Assembly (NCBI GenBank): GCA_009843505.1
Contig: VYDI01000027.1
Coordinates: 165,684 to 229,683 of the forward strand
Direction of reading: 5' to 3'
Length of the DNA: 64,000 nucleotides
DNA from: Holophagales bacterium
GTDB lineage: Bacteria > Acidobacteriota > Thermoanaerobaculia > Multivoradales > Multivoraceae
The first letter of the stretch is position 1; the number at the start of each line of letters is the position of its first letter. A model generated the notes under the pieces. The model did not search any database. It had not been told where the DNA came from and saw only the letters and a list, made by a program, of their open reading frames with translations. Below, piece by piece: positions 59,044 to 64,000 of this stretch. The position numbers were made by a program, and so were the translations under genes.

Positions 59044-61283
59044 CGCTGGAAGAGGTAGGTGGCCTTGATGATGAGCTGCCGCCCTTCCGAGCGTCGCTCC
59101 CGGAGCGACGGCGCCGTCCAGTTCTCGTTGTAGACGAGGAAGATGTCGGCCCCGGGCCGGTAGATCCAGTGAAAGCGGATGTTCACGCCCAGATCCTCGG
59201 CGGCGTCGTTGTACTGGGCGATCATGTTCAACCGCAGATCGGGAGTGAACGAGAGGTCGAGGCCCGGGCTCCACAGGTTGATCTCGAAGGCGCCCTGCGG
59301 CAGCTCGACGTTGTGGTGCGACCAGGTGGTCGAGGCGCGAACGAGGCGTGACAGGCGAAGACTGAGTTGCTGGCGGACGGAGACCCAGTCGCCTTCGTAG
59401 AACTCGCCCCAGAAGTTGAAACTCCGCAGGGACACGGATCGGGACGCGTCGGTGAGCAGCAGCAGCTCCCAGCCGTCGAACTCGAACAGGCCAGGCGGGA
59501 TGACCACGCCGGGGAAGATCTCGAACGGCGCGAACAGCCGCTCCTTCGTCCGGACCGCGCCGAGCTCAAGGAAGTCGTTCGTCTTGAAGACCATGCCGAC
59601 GGGGTAGAAGACGGTCTCCTCGCTCTCCAGGCGTCCGTCGCTCGAGCGCTCGAAACGGCGGTGCGTGCCTTCGGCGTACCAGGAGCGGATGCCGGCCCGT
59701 TCGATCCGCGGCTGCCAGATGAAGCGGGGATTGTAGAGGCGGAAGTTCTCGCGCAGCAGGAACCCCACGCCCGGATCGAAGTTCTGCTGCGACTCGATGA
59801 AGTCCAGCGAGGTCGTCAGGGTGGAACCCTGGTAGCCGACACCGGCGCCGAAGGAAGCATCGTCGCCCTCGATCCCCGGCCGCTCGCTGCGGCTCCAGTA
59901 GCCGTTGAGCTGGAGGAGCTGGGTCGGCTTGAGCTCGATATCGAAGCCGTAGAGGCTCTCCGCCCCTCGCGCTGCGGGATCGCGCTGGGTGAAGATCGCG
60001 CCGACGCTGGAGCGCTGGCCGATGTTGCGCTTCACCCGGGCGACGGAGAAGGCGGTTTGCGGCACGTTCCGGCTCCCGACGTCGGCCTCTCCCGTGCCGA
60101 CCCCGAGGACGCCGAAGTTCCATTCGCCGAGGCGGCCGGTCAGGCGAGCCCCCAGGTCCATCGGCACCGTCTCGCCGCCGTCGAGCCCGATGCGGCGCGA
60201 GAAGAAGGCCTTCATCAGGGCGGGCATCCACGGCACTCTCTGGGGAGGGCCGAACTCGAAGATGCCGGCGTTCTCGAGGAAGAAGTCCCGCTTCTCAGGA
60301 AAGAAGAGGGAGAAGCGCGTCAGGTTCACCTGCAGATCGTCGACCTCGACCTCGGCGAAGTCCGTGTTGTAGGTCAGATCGAGCGCCACGGATTTGCTCA
60401 ATCCCCACTTGATGTCGAGTCCGCCGTCGAGGTCGGTCCCCGAAGTACGGACCGGCGGCTCTTCGGAGGCGGAACCGATCAGGTAGGGCTTGACGTCTAG
60501 ACTGCGCGAGCGCCGGAGCCCGGCGAGTCCCGTCAGCCTGCCGGCCAGCGAAACGCGATAGGCCGCGTAGTGGGATACGCCGGACGTGGTGATCGGCAGC
60601 GTGGAACGGGGCAGATACGCCCAGTTCACCTCCTCGCTCTTGCGGCGGATGAGCCGCTGCACGTGCAGCCCCCAGCGGTCGAGCGCCGGGTCGAAGCGCA
60701 GGGTCGCGAAGGGAATCGCGATCTCCGCCGTCCAGCCGTCGGTCGTTCGCCGCGCCCTGACGGCCCACACGCCGTCCCACTCCACATTCACGTCGCGCCC
60801 CTCGTCTGTGATCAACGCATCGTGACGGGCGCCGTTCGGGTTGGTGGCGAAGGCGAAGGCGTTCCTGCCGTCGAGAAAGGTGTCGAAGACCAGAACGAAG
60901 GAGTCGTCGGAGGCGAGCTCCGCGTCGCGCTCCATCTCCTTGGCGATGATCCGCGAGGGCTCCCGATCGAACGCGCGCAGCGCCACGTAGAGCGCCGACT
61001 GGGTGTAGGCGATGGAGAACTCGGTCCGCTCCGAAGCCGGTGCCCCCTCGCGGGGCTCGCGCTGGCGGAAGCCGTTGCCGACCTCGGCGTGATCCCAGGC
61101 AGGCTCGTCGAGCCGGCCGTCGACAACGATCGGCTCGTCGATGGCGAGCGCCGCGATCGAGGGCCGTTCGCTGAGTTCGGCATTGACCTGACCGGCCGCC
61201 GGCCCGCCGAACGCGAGCGCGACGACGACAGGAGCAAGCATGGGCCTGACGCGGGAGTGTGCCGGAGCGTGGGCAGAAAGCAC
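59040..61283 (-). CDS. DUF5916 outer-membrane protein with N-terminal carbohydrate-binding (CBM9-like) domain
   Basis: A 747-residue protein. After the signal peptide (AFGGPAAGQ), IVVDGRLDEPAWDHAEVGNGFRQ begins a CBM9-like domain that continues through SDDSFVLVFDTFLDGRNAFAFATNPNGA and WTAEIAIPFATLRFD. The rest is a DUF5916 beta-barrel-like region, with FFPEKRDFFLENAGIFEFG and FFSRRIGLDGG as signatures. The barrel may be an outer-membrane carrier, but no activity is established. The GTG at 61283 gives the longest frame; ATG at 61241 is an alternative that shortens the signal region. Confidence 0.85.
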   Translation of the reverse strand: MLSAHAPAHSRVRPMLAPVVVALAFGGPAAGQVNAELSERPSIAALAIDEPIVVDGRLDEPAWDHAEVGNGFRQREPREGAPASERTEFSIAYTQSALYVALRAFDREPSRIIAKEMERDAELASDDSFVLVFDTFLDGRNAFAFATNPNGARHDALITDEGRDVNVEWDGVWAVRARRTTDGWTAEIAIPFATLRFDPALDRWGLHVQRLIRRKSEEVNWAYLPRSTLPITTSGVSHYAAYRVSLAGRLTGLAGLRRSRSLDVKPYLIGSASEEPPVRTSGTDLDGGLDIKWGLSKSVALDLTYNTDFAEVEVDDLQVNLTRFSLFFPEKRDFFLENAGIFEFGPPQRVPWMPALMKAFFSRRIGLDGGETVPMDLGARLTGRLGEWNFGVLGVGTGEADVGSRNVPQTAFSVARVKRNIGQRSSVGAIFTQRDPAARGAESLYGFDIELKPTQLLQLNGYWSRSERPGIEGDDASFGAGVGYQGSTLTTSLDFIESQQNFDPGVGFLLRENFRLYNPRFIWQPRIERAGIRSWYAEGTHRRFERSSDGRLESEETVFYPVGMVFKTNDFLELGAVRTKERLFAPFEIFPGVVIPPGLFEFDGWELLLLTDASRSVSLRSFNFWGEFYEGDWVSVRQQLSLRLSRLVRASTTWSHHNVELPQGAFEINLWSPGLDLSFTPDLRLNMIAQYNDAAEDLGVNIRFHWIYRPGADIFLVYNENWTAPSLRERRSEGRQLIIKATYLFQR

Positions 61284-61355
61284 TGGAGAACTCGTGAAGC
61301 GCGTGAGATTCAGATCAGAGCGAAGAGTATTCGAGCCCGGGTGGCCGCGCTGGCG

Positions 61356-61374
61356 CTTAGAAAGCCTAAGGTTC
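61356..61374. promoter_or_regulatory. Inverted repeat and motif in the divergent region before the TonB receptor
   Basis: CTTAG-N5-CTAAG (61356-61370) is a perfect 5-bp inverted repeat. It overlaps CTAAGGTTC (61366-61374), a 9-mer that also occurs at 54598-54606 in the bicupin/TPR-sulfatase region. Further down, TAAACT near 61417 could be a -10 for the receptor gene. Confidence 0.25.
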
Positions 61375-61458
61375 TCTCAGGTTTCCTTCTAGATCCAACC
61401 CTGTTTGTCAGTCAAAGTAAACTGCTTGCTTCAGGCGACGACAGAACCGGAGGTGACC

Positions 61459-64000
61459 ATGTCGAAGGTTGTTTCAGTCTCACTGCTCCTTCTGTTTATC
61501 GCTGCGTCGGCTCTTGCCCAGAACGTCGGCACGGTCCGCGGCGAGGTGCGCGACGCGAACGGCGGTCCGCTGCCGGGTGTCCTGATCGAGGTCGACGGGC
61601 CGCTGGTGCGCGGCGATCGCTCGACGACGACCGGCGTGAACGGCGAGTTCCTGGTCACGGCCCTGCTTCCGGGCACGGTCTCGGTCACCGGAACGCTCGA
61701 CGGCTTCGAGGACGAGACGGTCGAGGACGTCCGCATCTCGATCTCCCAGACAAGCACCGTGCACATGGTCCTCCAGCTCGCCGCGACGTCGGAGGAGATC
61801 ACGGTGACCTCGGAGCGGCCGATCCTCGACGTGACGAGCAACGTGATCAGCACCCACCTGACCGAGGACTTCATCGACGACCTGCCGACCAAGCGGAGCT
61901 TCCAGGACTACGCGAGCATGGCCAAGGGGGTGACGCTCCAGGGGCGCGACCAGACCTACGGCGACTGGAGGTACTCGGTCTACGGCAGTGGCGGCGTATC
62001 GAACTCGTGGAACCTCGACGGCCTCAACTCCTCGTTGCACGACTACGGCGGCGTCTGGTTCTGGGTCAACCCGGACACGATCTCGGAGGTCCAGGTGCTC
62101 GGCGTCGGCGCCCCGGCGGAGTACGGAGGCATGTCGGGCGGTGCGATCAATATCGTCACGAAGTCCGGGACGAACGAGTTCGATGGCCGCCTGAACTACT
62201 ACGGCCAGTTCGACGGGCTGACCGCCGAGGGCCCGAAAGTTGCCGGATTGACCGGCGAGGAGACCGGCTTCTATCGGGACAAGTTCAATAACTTCACCCT
62301 GGCGCTCGGCGGCGCGCTGGTCCAGGACGAACTGTGGTACTTCCTGTCGCTCGAGTACAAGGAGGACGCCCTCGGGGAGCCGGGCTCGATTCGGGAGTTC
62401 GTCCGGCCGGACCTCTGGGAGCGCTCCGCGCTGAAGCTCGACTGGACCTTCAACCCGTCGAACACCTTGACGCTCAGCGCCCAGTACGAGGACTACGACT
62501 GGCAGGCGGCGTCGGATCCGTTCCTCTCCCAGGACGCGCAGGCGCACGAGTTCGGCATCCGGCCATCCTTCCGCCTCGGGTGGCAGTCCGTGTTCTCGAA
62601 CCGGACGTTCTTCGAGGTGAACGTCGCCGACTTCGACAACTACGACCGGGTGGCCTCGGTCACCGGCAGTGTGGAGCCGCCCTTCGTGGACTACACGCAG
62701 CCGGTGCCCACGACCGTCGGCGGACCGAGGTATCCGTACGACTACGGTCCCGGGATGGTCCGCACCAGCGCCAAGCTGACCCACTTCGCGGATGACCTCG
62801 CCGGCAGTCACGAGTTCAAGTTCGGCGTCCAGTTCACGGACGCGACCACGAAGACGCCGCAGCTCTACCCAGGCCCGGGCGGTCTCTACTACGCGAAGTT
62901 CGCCGAGAGCTTCTACTGGCGCTACACCCGGCAGCAGCACTACTACGGCAGCGACTCGACCTCTCTCGGGCTCTTCGTGGACGACTCGTGGAACCTTGGC
63001 GGCAAGACGACCCTGAACCTCGGTGTGCGCTACGACCACGACAACGGAGGCATCCCGCCCTACGAGGTGCTGCTGTCCCACGGGGGCGGCAAGGGGAATG
63101 CCGTCTTCAGCGGTGACTTCTACCCCGCCTACGACGATCTCGTCGACTGGAAGAACATCTCGCCGCGCCTCGGGATCGCCCACCAGGTCGGCGAAGGCGA
63201 GCGGCAGGGTGTGCTGCGCGTCTCCTACGGCAAGTACTTCGAGGCGAACAATACGGCCATGTGGAACGGTCCTCACCCCGACCGGCCGCCCTCGATGTAC
63301 GCCTTCAGCTACTACCGGAACGGCCCCTGGTACGTCTACCGGACGGTCGCCGACGAGAATCTCATTCAGCCGGACCCGAACATGCAGGCGCCCGAGTACG
63401 ACCAGTACGCCCTCGGCTACGAGCAGCAGCTCAGCGAGACGCTGACCCTCGGCGCCGAGCTCGTCGTCAAGCGCGGCACGAACCTGATCGGCTGGCACAT
63501 CCTCGACGACGGTGTCTACGAGGAAGTGCCGTTCGAGAATCCGGAGACCGGTGAAACGATGACGCTCTTCGGCATCGTCGAGGAGCCGACCCGGCGCAAG
63601 GGGAACAGCCCGGGGCCGGGCGCGAACGCGCCCCCCGGTGCGAGGTACCACCAGGACTACGAGGCCATCTTCGTGAGCCTGACCAAGCGGAAGGTCGGCC
63701 GGTGGGGGATGAACGCATCGCTCGGCTGGTCGAACTCGGAGGGATTCACGGCACGGAACCTCGACCAGCGCCAGGCGGAACCGTTCTTCTCGTCCCAGTC
63801 GGGCGTGGATCCGAACCACCACATCAACGCTGAAGGGCTGTTGCAGGGAGACCGAACGTGGGTGTTCGCGGGCCAGGTCCAGGTCGACCTGCCCTGGAAG
63901 CTGCGCGGAGCAGCGGTGCTGAAGGTTCAGGATGGCCGGCCCTACGGACTCTTCCAGAGGGTCCAACTGCCTCAGGGCCAGATCGATGTCGCCCTGACCC
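61459..64000 (+). CDS. TonB-dependent receptor with carboxypeptidase-regulatory-like N-domain (partial)
   Basis: The frame is open through the right window edge, giving ~847 residues. Signal peptide MSKVVSVSLLLLFIAASALAQ is followed by a beta-sandwich domain (GTVRGEVRDANGGPLPGVLI). The plug has SEEITVTSERPILDVTSN and GGAINIVTKSGTNEFDGRL, and the barrel strands continue. ATG 61459 has a perfect GGAGGTGA ribosome binding site. It diverges from the DUF5916 gene. Ligand unknown; proximity to DUF5916 and the regulator suggests carbohydrate or organic-matter uptake. Confidence 0.9.
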   Translation, partial: MSKVVSVSLLLLFIAASALAQNVGTVRGEVRDANGGPLPGVLIEVDGPLVRGDRSTTTGVNGEFLVTALLPGTVSVTGTLDGFEDETVEDVRISISQTSTVHMVLQLAATSEEITVTSERPILDVTSNVISTHLTEDFIDDLPTKRSFQDYASMAKGVTLQGRDQTYGDWRYSVYGSGGVSNSWNLDGLNSSLHDYGGVWFWVNPDTISEVQVLGVGAPAEYGGMSGGAINIVTKSGTNEFDGRLNYYGQFDGLTAEGPKVAGLTGEETGFYRDKFNNFTLALGGALVQDELWYFLSLEYKEDALGEPGSIREFVRPDLWERSALKLDWTFNPSNTLTLSAQYEDYDWQAASDPFLSQDAQAHEFGIRPSFRLGWQSVFSNRTFFEVNVADFDNYDRVASVTGSVEPPFVDYTQPVPTTVGGPRYPYDYGPGMVRTSAKLTHFADDLAGSHEFKFGVQFTDATTKTPQLYPGPGGLYYAKFAESFYWRYTRQQHYYGSDSTSLGLFVDDSWNLGGKTTLNLGVRYDHDNGGIPPYEVLLSHGGGKGNAVFSGDFYPAYDDLVDWKNISPRLGIAHQVGEGERQGVLRVSYGKYFEANNTAMWNGPHPDRPPSMYAFSYYRNGPWYVYRTVADENLIQPDPNMQAPEYDQYALGYEQQLSETLTLGAELVVKRGTNLIGWHILDDGVYEEVPFENPETGETMTLFGIVEEPTRRKGNSPGPGANAPPGARYHQDYEAIFVSLTKRKVGRWGMNASLGWSNSEGFTARNLDQRQAEPFFSSQSGVDPNHHINAEGLLQGDRTWVFAGQVQVDLPWKLRGAAVLKVQDGRPYGLFQRVQLPQGQIDVALT

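Noticed and set aside
1..64000. CRISPR array, insertion sequence, tRNA or prophage
   Set aside because: No regularly spaced repeat arrays, transposase or integrase frames, tRNA cloverleaf-like sequences or phage structural genes were seen; the only repeats are the two palindromic elements listed.

Overview
This 64 kb window is GC-rich and densely coded, with about 45 genes, mostly in short operons with GTGA or ATGA start/stop overlaps. It looks like a chromosomal piece of a Gram-negative heterotroph. Large Oar-type TonB-dependent receptors with an N-terminal carboxypeptidase-regulatory-like domain, a DUF5916 outer-membrane protein, OmpH/Skp, many secreted sulfatases and PQQ-type beta-propellers, and the phoH-pgpH-ybeY-era order together suggest Acidobacteriota or a related lineage. 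No rRNA or other marker is present to prove this. I saw no tRNA, rRNA, insertion sequence, prophage or CRISPR array.

Layout. 1-6.6 kb: housekeeping block with the end of nnrD, then tsaE, a 3-hydroxyacyl-CoA dehydrogenase, phoH, pgpH and an in-frame ybeY-era fusion. 6.6-8.4 kb: glnA with a long leader rich in hairpins and a strong terminator. 8.4-13.2 kb: secreted beta-propeller, sialidase-like protein, serine beta-lactamase-fold lipoprotein and a small beta-barrel. 13.2-16.8 kb: a paired acyl-CoA dehydrogenase operon divergent from an M24 peptidase. 16.8-26.8 kb: two divergent units, sulfatase + TonB receptor and TonB receptor + DUF3604 lipoprotein, probably one uptake and degradation locus. 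26.8-37.6 kb: deazaflavin-type oxidoreductase, pdxA, sulfatase, thioredoxin-like lipoprotein, M20 amidohydrolase, endonuclease III and two amidohydrolase genes with degenerate halves. 37.6-41.4 kb: S1-domain protein, DUF1820, OmpH, Hsp20 and a sirtuin. 41.5-44.6 kb: MoxR ATPase, VWA protein and DUF3014. 44.6-54.5 kb: xylB-xylA-TIM barrel-Gfo/Idh operon, two PQQ-type propellers and a bicupin lipoprotein. 54.7-64 kb: TPR-sulfatase, winged-helix/TPR regulator, DUF5916 protein and the start of another TonB receptor.

The window is richest in machinery for taking up and processing complex, probably sulfated, carbohydrate or other organic matter: receptors in the outer membrane, secreted sulfatases and DUF3604, propellers, and cytoplasmic pentose catabolism. 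The most unusual items are the YbeY-Era fusion, a large palindromic element between divergent genes at 27.3 kb, a tandem palindromic repeat at 30.1 kb, a 14-bp palindrome placed to control cobB and moxR together, and two probable leaderless genes.
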